Part shown: one piece after another, positions 12,501 to 24,570 of the stretch
Layout: each line of letters opens with the position of its first letter
Position numbering within the stretch: position 1 is the first letter of the stretch
From: Brachypodium distachyon
Lineage: Eukaryota > Streptophyta > Magnoliopsida > Poales > Poaceae
DNA: 64,000 bases
Direction: 5' to 3'
Assembly: GCF_000005505.3 (NCBI RefSeq)
Contig: NC_016131.3
Span: forward strand, 58,203,355 to 58,267,354
Notes under the pieces: model-generated
Database searches by the model: none
Seen by the model: the letters and a program-made list of their open reading frames with translations, nothing else
What the model was told of the DNA's origin: nothing
Made by a program: the position numbers and the translations under genes

Positions 12501-14367
12501 AGTTTATAAGGTATGAGCATATCTGCTCCTTGAAGGACCAATAATAAAACCTAGCTTTCTTTCAGCCATCCAGTGCATCCATACTTCTCCAAGCAATCTA
12601 TGACATCCATTCCAACTAGAAGGAGGCAAGTGGGACAATGCTCTGCTTCACAGGAGCCGCTACTGTGGCATCCTTCTCTTCCTTCCCCATGCTTTACTCT
12701 CTCTCTCATGTGACACCAGCAGCAAAGTAGATCGATGTCCGTTGGCGTCCTAAACCAGAACACGAGTTCTAAACTGTCGCCTCCCTCCTCCCCTCGCCTC
12801 CCCCAAAATTTTGGCATTGGGCCTCACGGATCCAAGCCACGAGTCTCTTGTGCTCCTAGTTGCTGATTAGTCGGAGATTAGCCGCTGGCTAGCCTTTGTG
12901 TCACGCGACTTGCTCCTCTAGTCAAGTCGCTGCAGCGAGCCACCACCCTCCCTACACCAACTAGGTGATTAGTCAGCGACTCAAAAACCTTGGTGGCTAT
13001 CTGTAGCTTCATCAAAGGCTGTCCAATTTCAGCATTTTCTTGATGTTGTGGAGTGTGGACTACCAGCACAGAATCTGAATATTGAGAGATCAGGAGTCCT
13101 TTGGGCATAGTACTGTACTAGGATATCTAGGATGGAAGGAGTCTAATCCATTTAAGTATACATGTCGTGTTAGAAAAGGTAAAGGGCCCAAGTATCCACC
13201 ATATAAGGATGTATGTATCTATGTTAGAGAAGCAAGAAGAATCAATCTAATCTCCCCCCAAGTTATGCTTTCATCTAAACCTAAGTTCACCAATCCCTCC
13301 GCTGCCATTCTGGCTGTCTTCAGTATGGCAGTTTTCCTGTCGTGAATCAAGGTTCACAACACTGACCAAAGCCAAGTCGCACAAACTTAGTTCTGTAGTC
13401 TATTACTCTTGGATTGAGTTTTTCCACTTTGATTTATTTGAAGTTGTTGGCGAATACCCTTTACCTGGTGTAGCTTTATAGATCAACATGATCTTATGGT
13501 CAATAGAATTAATATTTGCTGATAAAAATATTTGGTCTACCATGGGTAAAAAGATAAATTTGGTGTACTATTGTCATTTTTATGATACATTAGATATAAT
13601 TTTGGTTGAGCTCATGTTTACTCGTTCGTAATGTATACTGGATGATTTTTTTTTATAGGTGCATCCCTCGGCCTCATCTTGGAATGAAGTTTTGGTCAAT
13701 CAAGTTTGTAGACATTGCGCTTGCTGAGAATATATTGTACATGTGCAATATTGATGATGGCCTTATTGTTGAAGAGGTATATATGTGGACGTTGTTTATT
13801 TGTGGACTCCGGTTAGCTTTCTTGTGAGTGTTTATCTATTATGCATATGACTGGTTATTACGAGTATTAGGCGTCACAAGGCTCTCTCGCTGAAAGACTT
13901 GGAATACGAGATGGTGATGTTATCAGATGTGTTGATGGAGAACACATCTCTACAACAGTTGAGGTAGATGTACTACGGATTTATTAGGTTTGAAGTAATA
14001 TGAAAATAATTCAAAATACATTCTAGTCTGTATGTTATTGGCTTACATAGTTTATTGTCGCTGTTGTCAGTTAGAGAATATGTTGCTGGGCAAATGCGAG
14101 GATGAGAGTGGCAGCCTTAATTCTAAAGTGGATATCGAGGTAGTTAATTTATGAAGTGCTTTATTCATATAGTTCATGCCTTTATACGAAAATTGCAATT
14201 AGCAAAATGTTGGCACTAAGAAATATATGATGTTACCTAGCTTTGGATATTTCACAAACATACGCAAGTCTCTCTGGAGAAGCAGAACATTAAATGTAAA
14301 TGTGTCGGATAATGGTGAAGTTGTCGACATAGTAGGTATGCATCTTTTATCAACCTATTATATTTGA
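6548..14367 (+). CDS. HtrA/Deg-like degenerate protease with PDZ domain (one frameshift)
   Basis: Nine exons read on the plus strand: 6548-6857, 6973-7125, 7208-7362, 11521-11803, 11931-12049, 13659-13776, 13871-13963, 14071-14139, 14203-14367, all GT-AG. About 487 residues if one extra base in exon 4 is ignored. Exon 1 encodes a basic RTRKRKRR-type nuclear signal and an acidic run. Exons 3-5 give a trypsin-like fold: GTVLTTSRLI where HtrA has its catalytic His (here Arg), HYDLAFFKV with the Asp kept, and KGGPLIDFDGK where GNSGGP is expected (Ser replaced by Lys). Exons 6-9 give a PDZ-like region (DGLIVEE, LAERLGIRDGDVI). The family resembles the plant Do-like 14 group. Exon 4 changes frame near 11715 and stops at 11755-11757 in the upstream frame. 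An out-of-frame ATG at 6532 overlaps the chosen start. Confidence 0.75.
7949..8283 (-). repeat. 3' LTR of intron-3 element
   Basis: 335-bp LTR (left copy in window orientation). It is downstream in element orientation because the primer-binding site abuts the other LTR. It contains TTTATATATTAGGCCCGGG, a TATA-like stretch. Confidence 0.85.
10889..11224 (-). repeat. 5' LTR of intron-3 element
   Basis: 336-bp LTR next to the primer-binding site at 10874-10887. It differs from its partner by about 13 substitutions and a one-base run-length change. Confidence 0.85.
12223..12992. mobile_element. hAT-like non-autonomous element in intron 5
   Basis: The 770-bp segment has imperfect inverted ends: CAAGGTTTTCGAGTCGCC on the left and, as reverse complement of the right, CAAGGTTTTTGAGTCGCT. 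Subterminal GAGTCGCC/GACTAGTC-type words repeat. Flanks GTGTCGAT (12215-12222) and GTGGCTAT (12993-13000) match at 6 of 8 positions, consistent with an aged 8-bp hAT target duplication. Internal frames have no transposase signature. It lies wholly within intron 5 of the HtrA-like gene. Confidence 0.6.
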
Positions 14368-17300
14368 GGATCTGCATTACTTCATTTTGTAAATGAAATT
14401 TCACTCGTTTGCCATTACTTTTGGTTACACATTTGTCATTAGTTCCTCTCACTATCCTTTGCTTTCACCACTGTGTGCCGTTGGTCAGCCCTAGTTAGAC
14501 CTAGCCAGGCATTGTGTGATAGCAGGGCAGCCAGAAACATTGAGCATTTTGGGCTATTGATGATGTGAGAATACCAAGTAGTATTTTGCAGCGCAGATAC
14601 AAACTTACAGCTCTTGCATGACAGGTTGTATTAATCTCGCAGAAATACCCCCAAAATGTAATTTTTATTGTAAACAGTAAGATTTTAGACCTCACAGAAA
14701 TGGCAGAAGTTTATCTCTTGTTATACCCTAAAAAAAGTAGGTCCCGCGTATAGCTATGACACAAAATTATCTAAGAAGTAGCAGCTATCAAGCAGAGAAA
14801 GCACTAAAGATTCTAGAAAATAAACAAGCATTAGGCTACACCACAAGCATTAGGTCAGGTCTCGCATATCTCTCTACTTTGTAAAGCATCAGGTCTACAT
14901 ACTTGTTATACAATTTTTCGGAAGTGCCAGGACTGCATACTTGCCATTACAAGTCTGAAACCACAATTTACATGACAATAGTATCTGCTGCAGCTGCTGT
15001 TGCAATCTGATCATAGGGTGATGTTTGTGGCTAGTTTGATGTAAGCGTTCTTGTTACCTGACAAATTGTGGATCTTTTCCTGAGTTTTTGTCACTACTTT
15101 CTTGCCACTCTTCCTGGAGCTGCATCAATTCTACAAACAAAATGAATACGCTCGTCTCCTGGAGCTAAAGAGCTACAGAAGTTCATTTGGTTTACATAAG
15201 AAGAACGATTTTACAAAATCTAAGAAATGCTATTAAATGGAGGATACGAAGAGTATCTAGAGTGCTTGCACCGATAAAGAGAGCAGTCTGTTCATCTTGT
15301 GAAAATTCTTGGTCAACTGGCTCTCTGCACTTGCTCTGTATATGGCAAATATGTGGTGTTCCTTTTGGTAGTTGATTGTGTTGCAAAACATATTCCTTAA
15401 CTGAGACGTCTTTCTTTGTGCAGTTCGTTGTTGTCCTTGAATAAGGGAGCTCAGTGAAACACCAGGATCAGTACCGTGCCCCACTTGACCGAGGGACAAC
15501 GGTGGCTTTATTTAGGGAGTGGAGGGCAGACTTGGTTTTGGAATCTCTTGTATATACCCTCATTGTAAATACCATTCTATATAAATGAAAAATGACGCAG
15601 TAGGGACCTTCCCTACTGCGTAAAAAAAAGACATGGTTTTGGAGTAGAACATGCAAGTTTCTGCTAAATAAATGCCTAATAATTCCTTTTGCACATTTGG
15701 ATGTTGGTTGATTTGTGACACTAACAAGTTCCAACCTCCCACTCGACCGATTCGCCTCCATAGCACAGCCAAATCCAAATGCAAGATTTGAATCCTTGCA
15801 TTCATCAATTGGTCCAGTTCAAAGCTCTTTCTCCGCAAGTCAAGAGGTGATTTTCAGTAGTTCCAGGGTCAGGTGCATTCGTCCGTGCTCTGCCTCGGCA
15901 ACGGCAGAGAGAAAACCAGGCTGAATGGTGTTCGATCAATGGTCTGTCTGCTGCTCAATTTTGACTGTCTGAGTACAGGAATTAGAGGAAGCAGGATGTC
16001 TGACCTCATACATTTAGCTTAGGACTTGCATCAGGAACACTAAAAGCTAACAACTGAACCAACCAACAGTAAGTTCTTGACCAAAAATATTAAGTTTCAC
16101 CCTTGTGAGGATAAACCACCAAACCTATTTCAGATTCAGCCGTAGTTCCAGATTCCTCCAAACGTTTCTGATGTTATTCTAAGTTCAGGCCTTGTTTTCT
16201 CCAAGTACAAGATGAATAAAAGGAAGCACGACAGGCTGAATCCTTACTGTGAGTCCCCCGGTAGAAAATTAACTTACCATGCCGAGTCACGTTTTGGGCG
16301 CTGAGCAATTGAAATTATTACCTCGAGTCCTTGACACAGACATGCAGCTCACATAGTTTAACCATGCCAGTTCACAGTCCATGCTTGTCCAAGAATTCCT
16401 TCAGTTTCCACGGTACTTAAAAACCATGCACATTCAAAACTTGAGCATGATTTGAATACTTTCAAAAAAATGGCCAAAACTACAACTTGGGACAACCTTA
16501 TTTCAGAAATGGAACTGAGCCAGACAGGTTCAAAGTTCACTTTTCAGAAAAAGAAAAAACAGAGAAAAGAATAGAATCAGTATATTTTCACCTCCAAATT
16601 GCCTTGCCAAGCATAAAATAAGTGAAACTTAACCTAACCAAAGACATAGATCCTGTGTCAAGATCACAAATAATACAAGACAAGAACATGCTAATTGACC
16701 ATGATGACTTGCTGTCAACTTAATTTACAGACCCAACACGAAACACCTCAAGGTTCCACCAGACGCCAACAATTAATAGCAGAGTCGAGCTAATAGATGC
16801 ATCACTCTATTCTCACTGCCAATGTAACACTAGAAAAGAAAAGGACTGAGAAGATACAGTGCAGACAGCATAGGAACACACTGTTACTGAAAAGATAGCA
16901 AACCGCATAGGAACATAATGTAGATCAAATTCACACATAAATGAGGTATCTGGTTTTGCATGATAATAAATCAATAAGTTCGAAATTATATGTCATCATT
17001 TTTATGTCAGGAAAATTGAAGCAAAACCAAATTAGGTAGGAGCGACTCAGTGCGTAATATATTACACCGTTAACAATTGTCAATTTCATGCACTCACTTT
17101 CTTGAGGATAGACAACTTTACTCAAATAAGCATTTATACCTGGTTTTTCATTGCAAGCTGGCATTTCAAGCTACAGAGCAAGGAGGGTTATATATGGTGG
17201 GTTTACTAGCTTAGTTTCATATAAGCCTTTGTAGAACTCGACACCAACGAGCAAGATACCAAAAATAACAATCTCTTAAATGAAGCTCCATAAAGCAAGA

Positions 17301-17446
17301 CTACGACCAGCAGTAATCTCACATATCCAGATCCACACTTGTGCCATATCTATGTCCTAAGATCATTATATTTATTATCACCTCTCCCTTGATCCATAAG
17401 ACTTTGCTCTAGCAATTAGGCCTTGCCAAACAGTTGAAACACCAAC
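14368..17446. other. Intergenic between HtrA-like gene and F-box copy 1
   Basis: AT-rich sequence without a supported gene. It holds a LINE-type 3' tail near 15595-15629. From about 16080 onward it is the left copy of the segmental duplication that recurs from about 25245. Short open frames at 15187-15500 and 15560-15840 have no recognisable content. Confidence 0.5.
15480..15629 (+). mobile_element. LINE-type 3' tail with terminal hairpin
   Basis: Positions 15595-15621 form a perfect 12-bp stem with a 3-base loop (ACGCAGTAGGGA / TCCCTACTGCGT), followed by eight A residues (15622-15629). A GC-stem plus poly(A) after an ATAAATGA-like motif is the usual 3' end of plant LINEs. Upstream extent is uncertain, and no ORF2 similarity was seen in the preceding bases. 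Confidence 0.5.
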
Positions 17447-19990
17447 TCATTGCCCTTGGCCAGTACGAGCTGCGCCCATTGCTGCAAGAATTTAGAAAAC
17501 ATAATCAGCTAGTTGATGAATCAGTTTCGCATCAGCCTACATTTTGCTTACTCACCAGTCACAAGGACCAAACAAGTCGCACAATGTAAATCCACACATG
17601 CACAAAATCATTAAGAGAAGGACTTGTACTCCGGAAACACTTCTTCTCTTTGTTGAGAAAATATATCATCATGCGTATGGTTACATTGCTAAGTTTCATA
17701 TATTTTTCATGTTGCTAAATGCTAAGCCCTGCACTCATGAATCATAGCCAAAAAAAGATTGCACATTGTTATATATGCAAGCAGCGATACCTGGAAAGCT
17801 CGTGTAGGGAAAGACTACTGTGCCGTGATAGCCCTGATCAAGCACCTTCCTCACTTGCCCTGACTCGAGTTCAACCATGTAGACCCTAGCAGAAGTGCCC
17901 ACGAAAATGACTTGGGTGCCCTCCACAAAACCAAACACCCCTGCCATGCAAGGCTCAGACGGGACCAAGAGGGCACCTGGAGGGAGCAGTGTCTCGAGAT
18001 TGATTACCAGGCGTTGTGCCCATCCTACAGCTCCATTAGGGCTGGTCTTCCTCGACCACAGGGTTAGGGTTGCACCATCCGGTTTAGCAAATCCCAAACC
18101 GCCATCCTCTGCCATCATGAGCTTCCCAAAGATCATGGCCCTACCCTTAGGCAGCAAATCGAACAGCGACAAGCGAAGGGTACCGGGTCGGTACTCGATG
18201 ATTTGGTCCTTCATGCCTATGAAGTACAATGCATCGCCCACAAGGACGCTGCGCATATGTTTGGCGCAGCAATAAGGGTAGTCATGGGGGTGCTGAATTG
18301 AGGCCAGTTGGCTCCATGTGCCAGTCTCTGAAGAGTAGAGGCAGGCGGTAATCTCCCGGCCCTGACCGATGGCCACGAGTGCCACATTGAATGGCCCTCG
18401 ATGGCAACTGCAGTGGTCGCAGCCTTGGGCGGCGCAGAGCACCGCCGCGCCGAAGCCCAATGTGAAGCTCATGTTGGGCGAGGGCACGTGGCGCCGGTCG
18501 CCCGTCACGGGGTCCCAGACGAGGAGGCCCGAGATCTCCTTGACATTCCGACGGATCCTCGTGGGGAAGGGGACGAAGAGGGCGCGGCCATGGCGGCGTC
18601 AAGGGCGAACCAGTCGGGAAGGACGTGGTCGGCGGGGCGGCTGCGGGAGGCGGAGGTGGGGACGAAACGGGCGCCGGAAGGGAATGTTCTCCCGCCGTTG
18701 TGGAGGAGCCCCAGCACGGGAGGCGCCCCGTGGAACTTGAGGTAGCGGCGGCGGAACCCGCGGCCGGCGATGAGGCGGCGCCACAGCTTGCAGACGGAGG
18801 AGGCGCGGACGAGGTGGTCTGGCTCGTCCGGAGGCAGGCGGAGGAAGACCTCCTCGAGGAGCTCGTCCAGCAGCGCCGGCGGCAGCGGCGGCATGGTGCG
18901 GCGGCGAGGGTTTCGGGAGCAGAGCCGGTGGGCTTGCCGTTGCAGAGTGGGTCCTGCTACACGGTTGGGTTCCACCAACTTGAGCTGAGCTTCTGCCATG
19001 TGGGGCCAGAGGGCAGTGAGAGCGGGACGCTGCTCGCAGATGGTATACCATTTTATTTTAATTTTTTCATTGGGCACTGTGTTGATTTCAATAGAAAAAA
19101 CAAAGTATTTTTTCCCATGGCAAAATATTTTGTTTGTATATATGAATTTAGAAAAGAAATGCAACATTTTTAAGGCAACATTTTAAGGAAACAAACCACA
19201 CCAAAGAAAAATTGGCTTCCTTATATAAAATGTGCTAACTGTGTCCTTGGTTAAAAAATATAAAATTTGTCCAAGTTTATAAAACTTATCCAAAGTCAAA
19301 ATTCTTATAGTTTGGACAGGTTGGTCGAACTTAAAGAGGTTTCACTTAGTACAAAGTTTGAACTTTTCTATAAAAAAAAAACTTGGTCGAACCAAGCTGG
19401 CAAAGCAATTGGTCAGCGTGGCTTCTTACCGGAAAAAAACTATTCATCTGATCCTAAATTGTTGTCCTTGTTTTAGTTCAAATTTTTCTTATAAAAACTA
19501 CAAGAATTTAGAATCGGAGGGAGTACTAAAAAATTTTGGTGAATGAAAACACTGGTTCCAAGCTTTTCATTACAAGCTACTGTTTCGAGCAACGGAGCAA
19601 GGACGGTCATGTTTTTCTCGCACAAAAAAGGAGGGTCAATGTAATTTTTGATAGGTTCTTGATGAGGCCGCTTGCTCTTCCAAACCTGTCCCGACTAGTT
19701 TTTTTCTCTGGAATCATCTCTGCATAGAGTGAAATTCTGCATCACAACGGTCTGGCACCTAGTCCCAACACTGTTTAATTAGGATGCGAGCTTCCACCGC
19801 CGGATGAAGAAAAGCATATGCAAGAGCAGGTTCCTCTGCCACAGTTCCCCTCCTTGGGAGGCAAAGGATAGCTAAATCAACATGAATTCATAAACGAAAC
19901 CAAAGCTACTTGACTTCCAAGTCTCACAATTCATGTAAGATCCATACCTTCACACAAATTCAAGCAAAAATAAATAAATCAAACAAGCGA
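16080..19990. repeat. Left copy of tandem segmental duplication (first part)
   Basis: Long stretches match 25245-28690 in the same order and orientation: intergenic sequence with TTCCTCCAAACGTTTCTG (16155 and 25312 regions), the two exons of the F-box gene, its intron, and upstream sequence including ACCAAAGCTACTTGAC and CAAGTCTCACAA near 19900 and 28608. The left unit resumes after the LINE at 24557, where 24905-25013 matches 29934-30040. Confidence 0.8.
17447..18894 (-). pseudogene. F-box protein gene, copy 1 (single frameshift)
   Basis: Two exons: 18894-17791 and 17481-17447, joined by a GT-AG intron. The start MPPLPPALLDELLEE opens directly into an F-box (LRLPPDEPDHLVRASSVCK, then WRRLIAGRGFRRRYL), followed by a C-terminal region with LLVWDPVTGDRRHVP, as in grass F-box proteins with a kelch-like associated domain. 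These act as substrate adaptors of SCF ubiquitin ligases. The frame breaks at about 18593-18600, just before RALFVPFPTRI, where one base appears missing. After it the frame is open to the stop at 17449-17447. The break is near residue 100 of about 380. An upstream in-frame ATG at 18998 is an alternative start. Because only one lesion is present, a base-calling error or very recent inactivation is possible. Confidence 0.75.
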
Positions 19991-20076
19991 AATACAGCCA
20001 TCCATTCTTGCCATTTTTGCTCTGCTTGTAGATGGCTCAGGCTGAACGAACCGGCCAATGACAGGACCAGACCACC
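19020..20076. other. Intergenic upstream of F-box copy 1
   Basis: AT-rich, duplicated at about 28120-28690. A one-ended Stowaway-like remnant ends with GAATCGGAGGGAGTA near 19510-19528. No gene is supported. Confidence 0.5.
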
Positions 20077-20274
20077 AAAACCTTAGCACTTTTTTTTTGA
20101 GCGGGTAGAACGCCTTTATTCAACTCTCACTTGGTCAGGAATACAAGTGATATCAGGAACATCTAACAGCCAAACACGACGACCAAAGGAAAGCGGTGAA
20201 GCCGCTCTAGCTAGATTATGAGCATCTACATTGAAGACACGTTTCTCAAATTTGAAGATGACCTCCTCAAACAG

Positions 20275-21225
20275 CTACTTCCTTTCCAGAATTTCCCGGG
20301 TGATGGCACTATAGTGACATAAGTTCTTCTCCTCCAAACTTTTGATCACCAACATGCAGTCCGAAGAGACATAGAAGCGGGAGATATTCAAGTCTATAGC
20401 CAGCGACAAAGCTTCATTACACGCCAGAGCCTCCAATGCAGTAGGATCACAAAGTCCCGCGATCGTAATTGTCGAAGCCACCAGGAACTTCCCTGTAGCT
20501 GTCCGACAAATAGCGGCGAAAGAACCACCGGCCCCAGAGCGGGCGACCCCGGCATGGACATTGATTTTAAAGAAGTCCTCAGGTGGTGGAAGCCAACGCC
20601 CCGAGATAGGTCGTTGATTCAGACGCTGCGCAGCAGAGGGACGAACAACACCATCAGTGGCAACTTCCGTTAGAGAAAGATCCTTCAGGAATCGTTGAAT
20701 AAAAGCAAAAGTGGTCAGCGGTCTCTGAAACTTCTCTTCATGAATAGCTTTCCTTCGAGCCCACCATATTGCCCAGAGTGTAGTCAGTATAACAGCCATA
20801 TCACATTTCGGAGTAGACTCCATGAGCATGAAGAGCCAGACCTTGGCATCCGGCATGGAATTCATTATAACATGCTCAGTGAGCTGCTCGTCAAGGAGAG
20901 CCCAAACGCATTTAGCCATGGTACAATCGATTAGCGCATGGCGCCAAGTGTCCTCGGCAGCATGGCAAATTTGGCAGATTGAAGATTGTGCCATGTTCCT
21001 GCGAAAACGGACAGCATCAGTTGGGGTTGAATTCTTCGCCAACCTCCAGGAAAAGACTTTCAACTTCGCTGGCACAGGCATCTTCCATAGAAGGTTCCAC
21101 TTCTTCTGCAACCCCACCACATCGGATCCACCCTCACGGTGCTCAATCCAATCCTCTCTTCTGCTCCGCGTATGAGCTAGCATGCGATAGGCTGACCAGA
21201 CAGAAAAAGACCCTGGTCTTCTCAA
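20275..21225 (-). pseudogene. LINE ORF2 piece: zinc-binding and RNase H
   Basis: Contains the zinc-binding pattern CQICHAAEDTWRHALIDC, then AIWWARRKAIHEE and an RNase H-like end (ALEALACNEALSLAIDL). The first Asp of the RNase H site appears replaced (FFKINVHAG instead of the usual KxNxDG). Confidence 0.85.
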
Positions 21226-21928
21226 AATGCCAGGCCCAGAAGTCAGACCGAGTAGTCGTTCCCAGAGAAATATTCATAATCACATCCACGTCCATTGGGA
21301 AGAAATGCTCATTCAGTTTAGCCACATCCCAGCATCTATCCGCATTTATAAGATCTGAGACAAGCTCTGGCGGGTTGGCAGACTTGCATCCCACAGGCCG
21401 GAGAAGAGAGTCCCTCGGCAGCCAATTGTCCCACCAAATTCTTGTCTCCTTGCCAGATCCGATCCTCTTGACCAACCCCTGACGAAGCACTCTCATCCCT
21501 TCGTATATTGCCCTCCAAACATGGGAGGGGCTACTCCCCAAATCAGCCTCCAACAGCTCACTGTCCGGGAAGTATTTTGCTTTGAGAACCCGAGCACTCA
21601 ATGAGGATGGATCGTGTAGAATTCTCCAAGCTTGACGAGCGAGAAGAGCTAGATTAAACAATTCAAAGTCACGGAAGCCCAGCCCACCCATATACTTCGG
21701 CATCGTCATCACATTCCACGAGACCCATGCTGTTTTCCTCTCTCCATTTTTGCTGCCCCAAAAGAACTTCCCATTAAGAGAATTCATATGCTGGCAGAGA
21801 CCTCTTGGTAGCAAAAAAACAGGACATGGAATAAGTGGGGATCGCCTGAACCACAGATTTGATGAGGATCTGTTTGCCGCCCGCCGACAAACATTTCTCA
21901 AGCCAACCTTGAACTCGTTTCCAAACAC
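21143..21928 (-). pseudogene. LINE ORF2 piece: RT connection region
   Basis: Encodes FFWGSKNGERKTAWVSW, GGLGFRDFELFNLALLARQ and WDNWLP, typical of the segment between palm and zinc-binding domain of plant LINEs. It overlaps its neighbours in other frames. Confidence 0.85.
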
Positions 21929-22550
21929 GGTCTTTCAAATATTTAAATGCCCCATTGGACGATCGCCCAACGTCAGAAGGTAGACCAAGGTACCGCTCAG
22001 ACAATGATTCATTAGTCACATCCAAAATCTGTTTCACCACTTCCCGAGCAGCATTAGGCACACCTTTCCCAAAAAATATTGAGGATTTCTGGAGGTTCAC
22101 CCTCTGGCCGGAGGCATCACAATACATCTGAATCGATTCTCTGATCATATTTGCACCGAATTCATTAGCTTTAAAAAGAAGCAAATTGTCATCAGCGAAA
22201 AGAAGATGATTGACATGGTGCGCCGTTGGGGCAACAGCAACACTCCGGACATCTGGATGCACACTTTGATCGCGGAGCAAACAAGACAAGCCCTCGGCTG
22301 CCAACAGAAAAAGGTATGGCAAAATTGGATCTCCTTGGCGAATTCCTCTGGAAGGCCGAAATTGCTGCATCTTCCCACCATTGAGAAGAACCATGAAAGA
22401 CACTGAGGAAACTCCCCTCATCACAGCACGCACAAAATTCGCGTCAATTCCCAACTTTAGCATTATCGCTTGCAAATAAGACCACTCCACACGGTCATAA
22501 GCCTTTTTTTTTAGGCCACGGTCATAAGCCTTCATCATGTAAGGTTTCAA
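21774..22550 (-). pseudogene. LINE ORF2 piece: RT palm
   Basis: Contains RVEWSYLQAIMLKLG, RGIRQGDPILPYLF and the catalytic box LLFADDNLLLF. A short direct duplication of the AYDR coding segment with a T-rich filler is visible at 22496-22535, so this part carries an extra insertion. Confidence 0.85.
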
Positions 22551-22574
22551 AGCACAATGACCATTCTTCTTACT

Positions 22575-23660
22575 TCAGTTTTTCTTCATAAAATGCAAGC
22601 ACTCATATGCTGTAATAACATTATCGGTGATTAATCTGCCAGGAACAAACGCCGATTGCTCGGGGGAGATAATATCCGAAAGGATCAGCTTCAGCCGATT
22701 TGCTTGCACCTTTGATATGATCTTATAGATCACATAGCACAAACTTATAGGTCTGAATTGAACCAAAGAATTTGGGTTAGATACCTTAGGGATCAAAACG
22801 ATGAACGTACCATTTATCACTTCCGGAGAGTCATCTCCATTGAGCACTTGAAGAACAATTCTGACAACATCATCACCACAAAAGGCACAAATATCCCAGT
22901 GACGCTGGAAGAAATGCGGCAGAAAGCCATCAGAACTCGAAGCTTTTGTTGGGAACATCTGGAAGACGGCGGATTTAACTTCATCCGCCCTGAAAGGAGC
23001 CGTAAGAATGCGGTTCATCTCCGGAGTCACCTTGAGCGGCACGTGAGATCGAACCTCCTCGATCCCAATTGTTCCTTCGGAAGCATATAAATTTCCATAG
23101 AACTCAGTTACCATCAATCCCATCTCCCCTGGCTCCGAACAGATAGAGCCATCCAGGCGAGCCAAACTGGAAATATTGTTTTTTTTCCGCCTACCACTTG
23201 CTTTCTGTTGAAAAAAATGGGTATTACTATCACCCACGGCCAGCCACTCCACACGACTCATCTGACGCCACATGATCTCTTCTCTATAGTTGAGCTCTAC
23301 AAATCTCTCCTCAATGCTCAGCTCTTCCGGTGATGGCCCCACACGCAATGGGTCCATCTTTAACAGGGACAGCCTCGCCTTTAAGTCATGTTGTTCAGCC
23401 CGGACTTGCCCAAAAGTATCATTCGCCCATCTCTTCATAGACCCAGCCGCACGATCAAGCTTCCGACTGAGATCATAGACATCTGCACACACGTCCTCAT
23501 TCCACGTCCTTTCCACAAAATCTCGATGCTCGGCATGGCGCTCCCACATCAGCTCATACCGGAACGGGCGATCAATAGCAATTCTCCTGTTCGAGGCCTC
23601 CTGCTCGTTCATCAGCAGTATAGGACAGTGGTCAGATTTCTCTGCAATAAGATGCTGCAA
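22575..23660 (-). pseudogene. LINE ORF2 piece: linker and N-terminal RT
   Basis: Encodes the region from SDHCPILL (endonuclease end) through FRPISLCYVIYKIISK and SAFVPGRLITDNV (reverse transcriptase fingers). It stops at 22575, just before the palm. Confidence 0.85.
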
Positions 23661-23696
23661 CGTAGCATAAGGGAAAAAAAGAGCTCCAGCAGATGC

Positions 23697-24296
23697 TTAA
23701 CGCCCTGTCCAGCCTGACCCGACAGTAACTCCCGCCAGCCACACGTTTCTCAAAGGTCCAAACCAGTCCCTTATGCCGATGTCACACAAACCGCAGATAT
23801 CAATCGCCTCACGAAAATTATCCATCTGCCAGCCTTCTCTCTCATTGATCCCCAAGTGTTCTTCACGGCAAAGAACCTCATTAAAGTCCCCGAGGCACAT
23901 CCAAGGAAGAGTACTCTCACCTCTCAAGAAGCAAAGCATTTGCCATGAGAGGTGACGGAGCGTGCGCGTAGCTTCACCATAAAAACAAGTCAACCTCCAA
24001 GGATCCTTCCCGTCCTCCATAATAATTGAATCAATATGGTACTTTGAGAAGGTCTTAATTTGTAAATTAAGAGAACTCTTCCAGTACATACATAAACCGC
24101 CACTGCCACCGCTACTAGCGACAGCAAAAGCACTGTCAAAATCCAAGGTACTTGCCAACCCCTCCACTCGCTGCTTGCTCAACTGAGTTTCCACCAGACA
24201 AAGCACCGACGGCATGCATTCCTTCACAAGATCGCGAAGTTCACGTGCTGTCGCGGGATCGCCGATCCCCCGACACTTCCAACATAAAGTTTTCAT
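23697..24296 (-). pseudogene. LINE ORF2 piece: endonuclease
   Basis: Starts MKTLCWKCRGIGDPATAREL and contains VLCLVET and WMCLGDFNEVL, motifs of the apurinic-type endonuclease of plant L1 LINEs. The frame ends before the terminal conserved motif, where later domains continue in other frames. Confidence 0.85.
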
Positions 24297-24570
24297 CTAG
24301 GCGAACGACAATGCAAGGCAGACGACAGACGTCTCCCTGGATCAATCGAAGAAACACCTGGACAGAACTTGAGACCGATCTGGATCGGTAGGAGAAGCTT
24401 GACGGCAGACTCAATCCGCAGGAAACCCTAGATGGATAACCCAGGACGAAGTTTGACGAGGACAGAGTAGACTCACCGCCTGAGATCGGCGGGAGGAAGT
24501 TGACTCACCGCCAAGAATCAGCAGGAGGAAGTGGACTCACCGTCGGGGATCGACGGAAAACCTTAGCACT

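Larger units (their letters stand above)
20091..24556 (-). mobile_element. L1-type LINE, 4.47 kb, 14-bp TSD, inactive
   Basis: A poly(A) tail (T run on the plus strand at 20091-20098) marks the 3' end. A perfect 14-bp target duplication AAAACCTTAGCACT occupies 20077-20090 and 24557-24570. The minus strand encodes, in order, an endonuclease, reverse transcriptase, zinc-binding domain and RNase H, but the reading frame is split into at least five pieces. The 5' leader holds three repeats of about 35 bp, each around CGGTGAGTC(A/C/T)ACT (24450-24550). No ORF1 with zinc knuckles precedes ORF2, so either ORF1 is absent in this family or was lost. The LINE splits the left copy of the segmental duplication and is absent from the right copy, so it inserted after the duplication or only in that copy. 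Confidence 0.9.

Noticed and set aside
18625..19173. 182-codon plus-strand frame over the F-box of copy 1
   Set aside because: Antisense shadow of the F-box coding sequence.
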